Assembly: GCA_964036665.1 (NCBI GenBank)
Contig: OZ038529.1
Location: forward strand, 21,152,060 to 21,216,059
Length of the DNA: 64,000 nucleotides
Reading direction: 5' to 3'
From: Gordius sp. MW1
Lineage: Eukaryota; Nematomorpha; Gordioida; Gordea; Gordiidae
Part shown: positions 12,401 through 25,000 of the stretch, in pieces
How the letters are laid out: every line of letters begins with the position of its first letter
Position numbering within the stretch: the first letter of the stretch is position 1
Made by a program: the position numbers and the translations under genes
Notes under the pieces: generated by a model
What the model was told of the DNA's origin: nothing
Seen by the model: the letters and a program-made list of their open reading frames with translations, nothing else
Database searches by the model: none

Positions 12401-13880
12401 AGACTAGACTGACGATAAAGACCATAGGTCTCTTAAAAATTGGGTCAATTGTAGATTTGGGTTAACCGATATTTCCACCTCGTTTTTCAGCCTTGTTACT
12501 AAGATTTTTTCCCTAAGCTTCAAGGAGTGGCAAGTTAGCGTGATACCTCTGTAATTGCCACAGTCCTCAGGGTTTTTTCTTTGCCTTTAAATAAGGGTAT
12601 AATCGTGCTTGCTCTCCATTGATTATGAATTCCCTCTTCTACCAATATCTTGTTAAGGATGTTCGTCATGGTGGTGAGTCCTTCTGTAAGGCATCCGAGC
12701 AATGCTTCCATAGGTATTCCATCTGGGCCATTTTCCTTATGCATCTTGTTCATTTGTGTCCCAACTTCATCCTCCTGAAATAGTTCGACCATACTTATAT
12801 TTGGCCCAATATCAGGAAGGGAATCTTTGTCATTTGCCATATCATAAATTTCTTAAAATATATTTTCCTCCTTTCCAACACTTCCTTAGGCTTGAATAAG
12901 GTATTGTACCACTTTATTCACACCTCTTATTATACAATTTGAATATTATATGGTACCGCTTTATTCACACTTCTCATTATACAATTTAAATACACAATAA
13001 AAATTGAAACTTAGATTGAACACCTTAAAACTTATAGGTCAAATAAATTCACTTCGAAACGTTAATTGACTTAATTGTATTTTCTGATATAGGCCACGGC
13101 CACGGTATACTACATTAAATTCACTTCTAAACGTTAATTGACTTAATCGTACTTGTTCGTATAGCTCGCGATTATATATGGAAGTGTTTTGCACTTACTT
13201 ACCACTTACTAGCTTGCACTCTCATATCCTTTCTATTAAATTAAATATTTAATAATTTTATTAATGTTTACAAGGACGCCTAATGCAACAAATGTCTGAC
13301 CCTTCCGTTTTTGACTATTTTTAGAACTCCGACATTTGGACTTCTTATCTCCCTTATATTTGCCCATTTGTACCTAAGCTTATCGCCCCCTTTATGATCC
13401 AGTTTGTTTGCCATCTCGGTGTAAGCGGAATTCTTCGCTATTGCAACGCCCTATTTCGCGGCTCTCTTTGCCTCCTATACTCTTGATAATCCTTCGACTG
13501 ATTTGCCACCGTCTATATAGATTTTTCTCTCTTTCGATACAATTACTAACCAATTGATTCTACCACTATAGTTCATTATTCATAGCTTTGCCTCCCTTGG
13601 ACTGTCCTTGAACTCGAATCGCTGTTCCCAATCGAATCGCTGTCTACGTTCCTTTGCAACCTCGTTGCTCCCAAGAGTGAGCAGGCTTGATGGTATTTAT
13701 TGTTCGTATAGACTTTAGGTTTAAAATCGAGGTTTATAAACCTGTCTTATTGTGGGAAATACTTTTCTGTCAAGGTCCATAACAACAAGACAATGTTTCC
13801 CAGCAATTTCTTCTCCCGTATTACTTTACAATCCTTGATACTCTATCAGTTTTTCGTCGTATGAGCAGATAGTCAATTGG
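12400..13880 (-). mobile_element. Degraded non-LTR retrotransposon (reverse transcriptase region)
   Basis: Read on the minus strand, 12840-12535 gives NGPDGIPMEALL, then NILNKILVEEGIHNQWRAS and TIIPLFKGK, the fingers of a LINE reverse transcriptase. After one frameshift it continues as DCGNYRGITLTCHSLKLREK (about 12560-12480). Upstream, 13470-13270 reads NSAYTEMANKL and KLRYKWANIREIRS, resembling the endonuclease-RT linker of the same LINE group, and 13870-13500 keeps traces of LIDYLLIRRK. It has many stops and is interrupted by about 390 bp of LTR-like sequence (12860-13250). Dead. Confidence 0.75.
12880..13250. mobile_element. LTR-like insertion splitting the LINE
   Basis: Contains repeated TTTATTCACAC and ATTATACAATTT words, similar to the putative LTRs at 46301 and 57540. 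The LINE reading resumes on either side. Exact ends were not determined. Confidence 0.35.
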
Positions 13881-14199
13881 ACTAAAATATTTTTTTAAGT
13901 CACAATATGATCTTGACGTTTTTGAGAATAGGTTGTAACAATAGCCATATCTCAGCTTAAGATACAGAAATAATTAATATTTAACAGTGCAAATTAAAAA
14001 TGTCATGGCAATATAGCCTCAAAAAGGTTAAAATGAACGTTTTTTGCAGCTTAACCTCGCTTTTTAGAACAACTAAAGACGGCTTATAATTTAGTGCAAA
14101 ATTTTTATACGATTTATTGGTATAATTGTGGCATAAAATCGCAATGTCTTTATTTGTAGACTTGTATTATAGTCTATGGTTTCAATTTCCAATCATAGA

Positions 14200-14470
14200 C
14201 TAATAAAACCATAGACTGCTGAACAGCTGATAATTTTCCAGCAAATATAGCAAGCGCCATTTTGTGGGAAATTGCAACCAAATAATAGAATTTAGCGAAA
14301 TTTTTTGTTTTCATTAGTTATTAGTCTTATTTATTTTCTCCAATATTTTACCGTGGAGAAGTATAAATATACCTGTTGTTAAATTTTTCCTACAATATGG
14401 CAGCTATTTTGGTGTCTGAATGATTTTAATAGTAAAAATCAGCTGTTCGGCAGTCTATGGTTTGATTTGG
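14200..14470. mobile_element. Palindromic MITE, ACCATAGACTGC ends
   Basis: The left arm CATAGACTGCTGAACAGCTGA (14210) and right arm TCAGCTGTTCGGCAGTCTATGG are inverted repeats with one mismatch, about 250 bp apart. Relatedness to the TAGACTA family is possible from the shared TAGACTGC. Confidence 0.65.
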
Positions 14471-15159
14471 GTACATCCAGTCTAATTTTTGTATGCATGA
14501 ATCAAAAATTCGGATCATATGAAATATTTAATTTGTACATGTAAATATATGGATATTATAACATATTTTAATTATATAGTATCAAATAAATTAGATTTAA
14601 TTGTTAATAATAATAATAGTTAATAATTAATGAACATGTGTTACTATCAATTGGTTTAATGTGTATATATAGGATAATTATAGTTAGAGCAAGGCTATAA
14701 AACGTTTATAATTATATTTAATGTTATATAAAACATTTCAATTACATTGTAACAAATAAACTAGATTAAACTGTTAATAATAATAATAGTCAATAAATGA
14801 ACATGTGTTACTATCAAATAGCATATGAAAAGCTAAAGTAATGCTATAAAACGTAAAACGTTATACATTTTATACCTGTTATAATATGTATCTTATATAA
14901 CTAACATATAACAATAGTTAATGATATATATAAAATGAATAGATATTATCACTTGTGCATATTCTATCTGTTGTAATATCTATGGGATTTAACATATATT
15001 AATAGTTATTCTATGTATAAAATAAATAAATATTATCACTTATGTGTTTAATGTACAATATAGTATAAGTAAAATAAGCTTAATACAATAAAACATACTA
15101 TTGTTACATTTAAAAATATATAGTGTGTAAATTAATGTATGAAAGTAGTTAAAAAAGTA

Positions 15160-15503
15160 TGGTTACACTAACCTTTCTTATTTGAATATACCTCTTGGAA
15201 TTATATCGTTACCTAGGATAGAATTTAACCTTCTAGGTAATTTGAATAAAGCAACTCGCTCATCAATTACCTAGGCAAAAACTTAACCTTTATTATTTGA
15301 ATATATAAACTCGATCGATGGTTACCTATTCATACAACTTAACCTTTATTATTCGAGCATTCACAACCCTCACTATTCATATTCTTAACCTTATTATTTG
15401 ACCATAATTATAATTTAAATAACCCAATAGTTGTGTATATAAACAAGACGTTTTAAATAAATTCATTCACTTAAATCATTTGTAGAGAACATATTTCTCT
15501 ACA
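15160..15503. mobile_element. Probable solo LTR
   Basis: Begins TGGTTAC and ends CTCTACA. It shares AAAACTTAACCTTTATTAT, TGTGTATATAAACA and TTTATTCACTTGAATC-like blocks with the LTR pair at 46301 and 47240. No internal region follows and no clear target duplication was found. Confidence 0.5.
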
Positions 15504-15898
15504 AAGGATAAATTTTTAATAGTTCTTGTTATGTTATGTTAGAATTAGCAAGAATCAACTTAGACAATTTGTTTGTATAATGTTAGCTGATATAGGATTT
15601 AATTATTGATAATAAACATAATTATGTCCTAGTCATCTTTAATAACGTCTATTGCCACATTTATCTTTAGTATCGGGAAACTTAAATGAGTATGGGTGAT
15701 CTGTTAAGTATTTAAAGGTAATTAAAATTTTCTTGCGTTATTTTTATAGAACTTTCTCATATTTAAAACGTGAATATTATATATGCTATCTTTTAATATA
15801 TGCCCAGTAGTATCAAAAGATTATTTAAAGCCGTTCCAAACAATTTATATGTTGGAGCTTGTAATATCAGCAAAAGTAATTCAAATTAATTTTGACAG

Positions 15899-16008
15899 GA
15901 GACATATGGGCAAAAGATTTTTTAGAGCGTGAAATTGAAACGTTTAATAATAAAGATCATTTACTATTGGCATGCACCAATATAGTAAAGACATTCCAAA
16001 ATATTTGG
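15899..16008 (+). CDS. Candidate internal exon of an unidentified gene
   Basis: Between a TTTGACAG acceptor and a TGgtgag donor, one frame is open and looks protein-like: IWAKDFLEREIETFNNKD followed by HLLLACTNIVKTFQNIW. A second open stretch upstream (15801-15870, starting MPSSIKRLFKAVPNN) could precede it, but the joins give only 23-41-nt introns and none is convincing. I do not recognise the protein. The MULE fragment and satellite downstream mean it may be a broken gene. Confidence 0.35.
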
Positions 16009-16286
16009 TGAGATCATTTAATTTTCCTTAAATATACAATTAAGTCTAATAAATAATTTAAGATGGTCTATGAGTAAAAATAAAAGACATGCAGCGCAAA
16101 ATATTAACATATTTTCAAGCTTGTATTAAAAATTAAACAAATTTTATTTATTATTGTAAATCAATTTCATCATATAACGGGGCATCGTGACCTTGTAAGT
16201 GCATATAATTAGAGATGGCTGCAACACATGAAAATAGGGGCATAGGGTTAGATACATTTGTATATTGAGCTATAAGACGATTTATA

Positions 16287-16629
16287 TTATAATTTATAGA
16301 AGCGTATTATTATTTGTTTCATACACTCTCTTGCCCTGTGCTTGCAGGCCTTGCAGGAAATGAACAAACATGTATATAGTAGGGTGGATTTGTTTAAGCC
16401 CACTTTTAAGCGCATTATGAAATCCTTCCAGGTGGTTGTTGGTACGGGGCCCCTCTGCATCGAGCCTTTGCCACATATCATAGGGGAACAAGGGGTCCCT
16501 CCCAAGCCCAATCCAGTTATTGTGGATGTACAAAAAAAAATTCTCAATTTCTCTATCGCCGCGCACATTGGGCTGGACCATGCAAAGGGTCATGACATCA
16601 CGGATGTGCCTTCTCTTCTCAAATGGCAA
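16287..16629 (-). mobile_element. MULE transposase fragment
   Basis: The 111-residue open frame includes ENFFLYIHNNWIGLG, PLFPYDMWQRLD and GPRTNNHLEGFHNALK. The RTNNxxEGFHxxL motif and the W(I/L)G linker match the C-terminal part of MULE-type transposases common in invertebrate genomes. The N-terminal catalytic part is missing, so this is a fragment. The 245-bp satellite starts just beyond it on the plus strand. Confidence 0.65.
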
Positions 16630-16639
16630 AGCTATAAAA

Positions 16640-17790
16640 TTATATATTAAGACATAATTGTAAAATAAACATAATGCATACTTTTAATGTAGTTAAAAAT
16701 ATCGTAAGTAATTTTGCCCTAAACACATTTAAAAAGAGATATTTTGATATGATAACTGAGAAACTTTGACAGATAAACTTACAGCAGTTCAATTTGAAAT
16801 CTTAAATGTATAGTAATCATAAATCAATATCCCAGAGTTTTTAAATTTGTATCATAAGCAACACAAAAATATAATATATAAAATTAAATATTAAGACATA
16901 ATTGTAAAATAAACATAATGCATACTTTTAATGTAGTTAAAAATATCGTAAGTAATTTTGCCCTAAACACATTTAAAAAGAGATATTTTGATATGATAAC
17001 TGAGAAATTTTGACAGATAAACTTACAGCAGTTCAATTTGAAATCTTAAATGTATAGTAATCATATATCAATATCCCAGAGTTTTTAAATTTGTATCATA
17101 AGCAACACAAAAATATAGTAAAAAAAATTAAATATTAATAAGACATAATTGTAAAATAATTAAAATCCATACTTTTAATGTATTTAAAATATTGTAAGTA
17201 ATTTTGCCCTAAACACATTTAAAAAGAGATATTTTGATATGATAACTGAGAAATTTTGACAGATAAACTTACAGCAGTTCAATTTGAAATCTTAAATGTA
17301 TAGTAATCATATATCAATATCCCAGAGTTTTAAATTTGTATCATAAGCAACACAAAAATATAGTAAATAAAGTTAAATATTAATAAGACATAATTGTAAA
17401 ATAATTAAAATCCATACTTTTAATGTAGTTAAAAATATTGTAAGTAATTTTGCCCTAAACACATTTAAAAAGAGATATTTTGATATGATAACTGAGAAAT
17501 TTTGACAGATAAACTTACAGCAGTTCAATTTGAAATCTTAAATGTATAGTAATCATATATCAATATCCCAGAGTTTTTAAATTTGTATCATAAGCAACAC
17601 AAAAATATAGTAAATAAAATTAAATATTAATAAGACATAATTGTAAAATAATTAAAATCCATACTTTTAATGTAGTTAAAAATATTGTAAGTAATTTTGC
17701 CCTAAACACATTTAAAAAGAGATATTTTGATTTTGATATAATAACTGAGAAATTTTAACAGATAAACTTACAGCAATTCAATTTGAAATC
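16640..17790. repeat. 245-bp tandem satellite, about 4.7 copies
   Basis: The word GACATAATTGTAAAATAA starts at 16651, 16895, 17142, 17387 and 17634, with periods of 244-247 bp. Units are nearly identical and share GCCCTAAACACATTT and TTGACAGATAAACTTACAGC. The last unit stops abruptly at AATTTGAAATCT (about 17791). Confidence 0.95.
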
Positions 17791-17815
17791 TGTCGCTTCG
17801 AAAAAGTCTCACGAA

Positions 17816-17839
17816 AAAGTCTCACGATCGTGAGACTTT
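17816..17839. repeat. 24-bp perfect palindrome
   Basis: Half-site AAAGTCTCACGA followed by its exact reverse complement. A direct copy of GAAAAAGTCTCAC lies just upstream at about 17800. It starts 25 bp after the satellite ends and 150 bp before the B3GAT start codon. Confidence 0.85.
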
Positions 17840-17990
17840 GACCCGAAGGGCATTATACCGGTTGCCCCAAAACGTATGGTTTTATTAGTTAGTCTATGTA
17901 TTAGTCTATGTTTCCAATGATTTCATGTATCTTCATGGGGGACACTTGAGGTTTTAAATTTGCAGTAATACACGTACACACGTGCACAAA

Positions 17991-20900
17991 ATGACATTTG
18001 ATGCCGTTGGCACGTATAAAATATATAATAAAAACAAAACAAAATATGATTTAAGATTTATAGTATACCTCATACTATATACTTTACTAGTGCTTTTTAT
18101 AAGTAAGATTCTATATAAGTAGATTAATCAACCATTAAATTAGGAAGTTTGTTTAAAGATTTAGGTTGTAAATTGAAAAACAATAATAGCACAATTCCAT
18201 GGATTTTTTTAATAACCCCAACATACTCTCGCCCTGCTCAAAAACCAGAATTAGTTCGCATATCCCATGTCTTACATAATATTCCTAATTTGTTATGGAT
18301 TCTTATTGAGGATTCAAATAAAAAGACCAATCTTGTTTCTAGCTTCCTTAAGGACAATATACAAAATTATACTCACCTTAATGTAGAAACTCCAAAGGAT
18401 TTTAAACAGTCAGTAAGTAGATAAAAAATTTAGCATTGTTTTTTAAATAATGAAGGTTTAACATAAATTTTTAATTTTATTGAGGAAGTCTGATGATCCA
18501 AAATTGAGTTGGAAGTTTCCTAGAGGTGTTTTACAAAGAAATCTTGGCTTAGAATGGATCAAAAATCGCATGTCAAATATAGAATCAGCAGTAATATATT
18601 TTATGGATGATGACAATACCTATGACAAGAACTTATTTGAGGAGGTAACATATTATCAAGCAATGGAAATCACGCTTGTCTTAATTTATCGAATTATGAG
18701 TGTTTGTAAAAATTTAAAAATATATAGATTTCAAATGTAGTTAGCATTATACTACTTATATTATAAAATATAATTATTGTGATTATTAACCCAATTCAAC
18801 CATTGTTTAAATGATTATTTGTCCATCCGTATAGTCCAAAAAACTTAAAGGATTAATTTACCTCTGTCCCCTTTATTTTTATTTACAAACTAATATTTAT
18901 CAAGTTTTTAGTCCCACAGTTGTGGGGTTCATTTTGATGAGTATCTTCCATCTTTAACGGGTGCCATCATGTCTTGATGAATCTACATAGTTTTCATAAC
19001 TTTGTCAACTTGCCCTTTCCATGTGACACAAGGTCTTTCTTTCTCTCTTCCCCGTACCTTTATGTCTAGTACTTTTCAATTTACATTATTTGTTGATTAT
19101 AAAATGATTTAAATATTCTACAGCCCCCCCCCCCTTAAAAAAATTATTTATTTTGGATAATATAAAAATTTGGAGGCTCATAATGTCCAAACAAAATTTT
19201 CATTTAATAAGCTTTTGGTTGATTCAGAAATAATTCTCTTCTAAGTTTATACTTCTATTTAAACAAAGTAAAAATCAATGGGTTGATGCCATAAACTTAG
19301 CACTGACAAACCTCTAATCTTAATAATTCTATTATATTAATATTTTTTAAACATATTCTTAAATTTGAAAATGTTTATGAGGCCCTTTTGTCATTTATAT
19401 TTTTTATAAATCATTTTGATGTTTTTTACATTTTATACAATAGCAAGGTGTTTTGTTAGTGGTTTTGAGTAATTTTTCACTTTGTTTTTATATGTATATT
19501 GTATTGTACAATTTTAAAGTAAAACCACTTTCAATAAAGTTAATAAATAAATTTAAAAGATTTTTGCATTGCAACCTTATTACAATTTAAAGGTAAAATA
19601 TTACATACCTATTTTAAATATATGTATTTGTTATAGACGTTTTTTACACAACAACTAGTACCGTATATTTAACACAACTTGCAATTAAATGAATCGAAAT
19701 ATCATTTATTACCCTTCCAACCCCAAAATCAAATTTTGTATTTGAAAAGATTTAAACTTAGAATTTCGACGTTACTCTTAATAAGTGTCAATTTATTATC
19801 ATCACTCTCCACAATAATTCTATTCAATTAAACTCATGGACTTGGCCAGCATCAGAATTAAAGGGAGGGGCAATAATAATTTAGGGAGGGGCAAAATAAC
19901 AATTTTTTTTAAGACATAATATTTTAGATTCTTTGTAGCAGTTTTCCCTCCCTGCCTCCCCTTGACTACGCCCATGGTAGAAATATTTATATTTAGTAAA
20001 TGACGTTATCGTACTTATGGTTATGGGCTTAATCAAGGGTGGGTCACAACGTTTGAAAAAGATTTAGGGGGGGGGGACAAAATGATGATTTGTTACAATT
20101 TAAACCAATATATTGTTAAATCTTTAATTTTTGTATTTAGGGGGCAGTTGACCCCCTTGCCTCCCCCGTGGTGACTACTTATGGCCGGCCAAAAAAAACT
20201 ATAATACTCAGCCAGTTTTATTTTACCTCAAAAATTGGCGTTTTAAAAGCCAAATATGATAATTTAAATCTTTATCTGACACATGGCCCTTGTTGACTTT
20301 TGGCGAAAGTGATGAATAGTTTTTTATTTATGCATGGGCGTAACCAGCATTGGAATTAGTGATTTAGAGAGGGGCAAAATGATTTTTCTTTGAAATTATA
20401 GCCATAATTTTAATAAATTTCAGCATAGAGGGGGTTAGCCGCCCCTCCCTGCCCCCCCCCCCCCTTGGCTACGCCCATGTACTTAAGTTACTTTACATTC
20501 GTTTATTGTATATTTGATGCATCATTTTACCGAATAGAAGCATCTTAATTAAACAGCATTATTTCGTTGCACACCTCCAGATGCGTTACACGAAAAAAGT
20601 ATCGGTATGGCCGGTCGGGTTAGCTGGAGGCATGTTGGTTGAAAGGCCTCTCGTTAATCTTAGGACGGGAAGGGTAGAAGGTTGGAATGCGATTTGGGAA
20701 AAAGAGAGGACTTTTCCCATAGATATGGCCGGATTCGCATTTAATATAGATCTCCTCCGATCTCATCCAAGTGATAATTTTTAAACTCAAGTCGACTAGT
20801 TTTAGTTGAGTTCAAGTTTTGCTCCGTTGGTCAGGTTCGAAAGAGCAACTCGAATAAATTTTATAATAGCCGTAACTTGGTTTTAGTTTTTAAAGTTTGA

Positions 20901-22085
20901 ATTTCTTTAAACTTTGCAAACGAAATTTATAATTTATATGTATGTTCAAAACGTTAAAATACGAATTGATATGTAAAAAACTATTTTTTATATATTTATC
21001 GAGGGACAATGGTCATGTGTGAGCAAGTTTTATAGTTGTACTGCTATTATTAGCTTTAGGGGATCTCTTTTCTATCATTCTAAAATTTTCAACGCCTGAA
21101 ATGCAGTATTATTTTCGGTAACTTATTTATTAACTATTTTATATCAATTATTATTGTTAAAAACGACTCTTGTATTTGTAGTTTTTTACCAGCTCGGGGT
21201 CTCCATGACCCCGCCTGATAAACGGAATGATAAAAACTAGATACGCTGTATCTTCTTTGTTTTATTTTCAGCTCTTTTATGGATTGGAATGCATAAGCGA
21301 TAATTTTGTAGTTTTAATAAATTATTATCGCCCTATCTAGGAGCTTCGTTTAATTTGGGCAGCCGGCGAGGCTATTTGGAAACGGATTTCTTGACCGAAT
21401 TGGGAATTACGATGCGAGATTTGGAACCCAAAGCCGATCTTTGCCGAAAGGTTTCGTTTTACCATCGTTTTTTTGGACAAATAGGGGACAAGTTTCTTTT
21501 TCCTTTTGTATCTGTTGATGAATTATTGCATTTTCCATGGGCTTAGCCAGGGAAATTCAAATATTCTTTAACATTTAATGGCTAAAATATTAAAAATTTG
21601 AATTCGCCCCCCCCCCCCCTAAAGCAATATGACCCCACTTAAATTCCAATGTTGGCTACGCCCATGACATTTGCTATAGTGTTTTTTTGACATTTAGTGA
21701 CTGAAATTAGAAAAGGTTTTAAAAATTAACGATTTATATGAGTTTTAAAATATAGCCAGGTACAATAGTATTTTTATTGGTTATTTTTCTTAAGTATTGT
21801 TAAAATTAACATGTTCTCCAATTTTTTATATCATTGGGCACACATATCTTCAAAGACGCCATATTTTTTAAATTACTATTTAATTATGAACTTTGTGGTA
21901 GTTTTGATACTAATATCTTATAAAAAATTTAAGATCATCATAAATAAATATTGGATGGCGTGTATGAATTTTGTTAATTTTTTTAGATCCTTGTTTGGCA
22001 TACAAAAAGTTGGCCACCAAAATTGAATCAAGAAGAATACTTGAATAGCATTGGGCAAAGATCAGACGAAGGCATGGCTATTTAA
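17991..22085 (+). CDS. Beta-1,3-glucuronosyltransferase (GT43, B3GAT family), six exons
   Basis: Golgi type II glycosyltransferase that transfers glucuronic acid from UDP-GlcA to galactose, as in the glycosaminoglycan linker or the HNK-1 epitope. Exons: 17991-18102, 18144-18412, 18489-18644, 20581-20770, 21341-21450, 21987-22085 (936 nt, 311 aa). Exon 1 encodes a short cytosolic tail and one membrane anchor (FIVYLILYTLLVLFI). Then come FLITPTYSRPAQKPELVRIS, FPRGVLQRNLGLEWI, the metal-binding YFMDDDNTYDKNLFEE, VSVWPVGLAGGMLVERP, FPIDMAGFAFNIDLL, RGYLETDFLTELG (E is the family's catalytic glutamate) and ILVWHTKSW. Introns are 41, 76, 1936, 570 and 536 nt. The long third and fourth introns and adjoining sequence hold MITEs. 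Which B3GAT paralogue this is cannot be decided here. Confidence 0.92.
19835..19976. mobile_element. CATGGGCGTAGCCAG-family MITE
   Basis: Ends CATGGACTTGGCCAGC and GACTACGCCCATG; internal GGGAGGGGCAA words. It lies in the third B3GAT intron. Confidence 0.65.
20030..20190. mobile_element. Degraded CATGGGCGTAGCC-family copy
   Basis: Has the family interior (G tract, ACAAAATGATGATTTGTTAC, GGGGGCAGTTGACCCCC, GCCTCCCC), but the ends are eroded. Confidence 0.4.
20333..20479. mobile_element. CATGGGCGTAGCCAG-family MITE
   Basis: Ends CATGGGCGTAACCAGC and GGCTACGCCCATG, with C and G tracts just inside. It lies about 100 bp before B3GAT exon 4. Confidence 0.75.
21536..21666. mobile_element. CATGGGCGTAGCCAG-family MITE
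   Basis: Ends CATGGGCTTAGCCAGG and TTGGCTACGCCCATG, 131 bp, in the last B3GAT intron. Confidence 0.7.
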
Positions 22086-25000
22086 AATGCAAACAATCTT
22101 TTAATTGGTTATTATTATTATACGATTTTCAATATTATTAAATTTTATGGTATTAAAAAGCAATTGTAGATTACAATTTTAAATAATTTATTGCTTATTT
22201 TCGGTTATTTGTAATTTGAAAAAAAAATATTTAATATAAGTGTATGCGAATAGCTTCAATCAACGATATTATAAAGCTTGGCATATTTATATGACGATTA
22301 AAAAATAGGATTATATGTGTTGTTTGATAAATAATTTTTTTATATTATCTATTCCTCAAAATTGGGCAATATTTTGCAGTACTTAAAATTAATATTTTTT
22401 GTGATGATATAGGCGGCATACTAATCATTATATTGAATCTAAGGTATTTTATAAAAAAAAATTATTGATTAGTATTAATCTTGAAATAAATCATTTATAT
22501 AGGAGACCTGAAATATATTTTTAAGAGTTATACACAGCATTTATCCTACCTTTGCCCACTATAATTCTCGATAATTGAAATAGATCTGCAATATCTGCCC
22601 CTCTCCTCATTCATGTGATGGAGGGAATATAAATTTAATTTATTTATTAAGTATTTTATTTGCATTAATAATAAAAATTTATTGTTTGCTTAATATGTTT
22701 TTTTTACATTTTTTTAAGTTTTTGCTTTTTATCAAATTAAACTTGTTAGTTCTGTACCTTATACAAGTGTTTTGATATATGTAATTAAACTTCGAAAAAC
22801 TTTTAAAATGCATGGTTAAAATATCGCATTTAACAAAGCATTTGAAAATTTTCGCATGTGCATTTATGCTTGCCAAACACGTAAAGACCTGCAAAATTAT
22901 TTTTCTTCTACCCAAGCTCAATGATTTATTTTGCCCGAATCGACCCTGAATTTTTTTGTTTTATTTTTGGCCAGACCCCGGTCGTAAATCCAGCATTTTG
23001 GCATAATTTACATATAAATTGCTTGCCATTGATAAAATAATGAGTGAAAAATCCAATTTATCATGTTAATTCAATCTAATAAAAATAAAATGTAAGCTCA
23101 CGATTATGAAAAACATTTATATATTGGAGGGAGGGACTGGTTTTTAAAAATCCTAAATACGAACCTGCCCATACAAATAATCTAATTAATAAAAATAGGG
23201 TTTTAATTGTTTATTGGCTAGGGCTTGTCTAGGGCCTCTGCTGGACTACCAGGCACGATCTTGAGGCCCAATTAGTTTACAGATTTTGTCTTAGCCCGGC
23301 CCTTTTTCCTCTCAGGCTATTTCGGGCAACCCTTGCAGGCTTCTACCCAAACATATGATCTTTTACCTTACCAGAAATGTCGTGAAAAGGAAATTCCCTT
23401 TAGAACTTTCAAATTTCCTTTTGAGTTTATCGTGCATTCTTATGTGAGTTATCATATATTTTGTGTATTAAATGGTGTTTAACCATACTTGGAGGCTAAT
23501 TAGTTTTTAATTAATGTTGGCGCTCGAAACATTTGGTTCATATTCGGAAAGGTTATGGCAAATCTTGTTGAATTCCTTGTTAGAAAAAGGAATTTTGTGA
23601 AAAGCAACAAAGAGTTTAGTGCACTGCAATTTGAATAAATTCACTGCTGTCCTTTTGTGCGGCTTCCGAAAGGATATGGTCAACGTTTTAAAATATTCAA
23701 ATAAACTTAGAAGCAAATTGGATAGCGACTAGGTACGTAAATTTTGGCAATTAGATACAATTTACGTCTCATCAATTCCGTAAATTCTCCCGATTATTAT
23801 GCTGAGCCTTCCTCAGAGTCTACACATGTGAATATAGAAAAAAATAAATCAGATAGCGATTAATAGCAATTATTATATACATTATATTTAATTTTTTGGT
23901 GCATGTATTAAATTATTTTACCCTTTATCGTAAAATTCTCAATAAATCTTTATAGATTTGATATTAAATGGGTTGGTTTTTGTGGGGGAAATATGACATC
24001 TCTACCTTAGATGGGAATATTTAAAAACTTATTTTTAAAGAATTTCCTGCATCAGACACATTAGAGGAGGGAAATCTTTAAGCTAAAAATATATTCGGAT
24101 TAACAGATGGGTGTAATTTTTAGAATCAAACACGCCTAATTATATTGTTATACGTGTTTTAAGATATTATATACTATTAATCATGTTTCCGTTGAATTAT
24201 TATTGAATTAATGTTATTTTTTATTTTTTAATGTTTTCCTAAATAATCTTGAAATCATATTTTATTAATTGAAATTAAATAGAAATTTAAAGATAGCCTT
24301 TGTAATAATATTTAATATTAAAAGCCGCTCATATTATTCCTTGTCATTTTACCTATAAATTTCTCACCTATCCCCCATCTTTGAAATCCCATTGGAAGGA
24401 GGAAATTTAAAAAGTATTTACAAATTAAGAGTTTATTTTAGGATCAAAGCCTTTTGCAAAATATGACTAATTTTGCATACGCTTTTAAAATCGAGGATAT
24501 CTTTTAATTTCTTATAAAAAATTGAAGACCTTTTCCCCTCAAATTTTTCATAAAAAACTTCCCACGCCTTTATTCTCTTTCAAATTTATTTAAAGTATAT
24601 ATACTTTGAGAATTATATGCACACACGCGCATATAGATTATGAGGAAAACAGGGAGGGGTTCATGGAGGAGAGTCAAAGCATTTTAGCAAGTCGGTTACA
24701 AACCCGAAAATCAATCAGGATTATCAGTCTAAAAGGCGACATTTATATATATATATGAACCACAGGATGTTATTAGTAGACAAGGCTTTACACCTAAAGT
24801 CTGATATTTATTAACACTTTTAAACGCTAAATTCAATCAATCTCTCTTCTCGACTCCATGTCCTTCCTTAACTGTCTATCTACGTTTCTTTGCCAGCCAA
24901 AAAAAGGCAAGTTTTTAAAATTAGAAAAAAATAAGGAATTCGGGATATAAAAAAAAATAAATCAAAATATTGTATTTTTCATTTGTAATCTTATTAAAGT

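Noticed and set aside
16342..16650. 102-residue plus-strand open frame
   Set aside because: Antisense shadow of the MULE transposase fragment.
22679..22921. 80-residue minus-strand frame
   Set aside because: Lys/Asn/Phe-rich chance frame with no homology that I recognise.
24743..24758. (TA)n microsatellite
   Set aside because: Too short to be notable.
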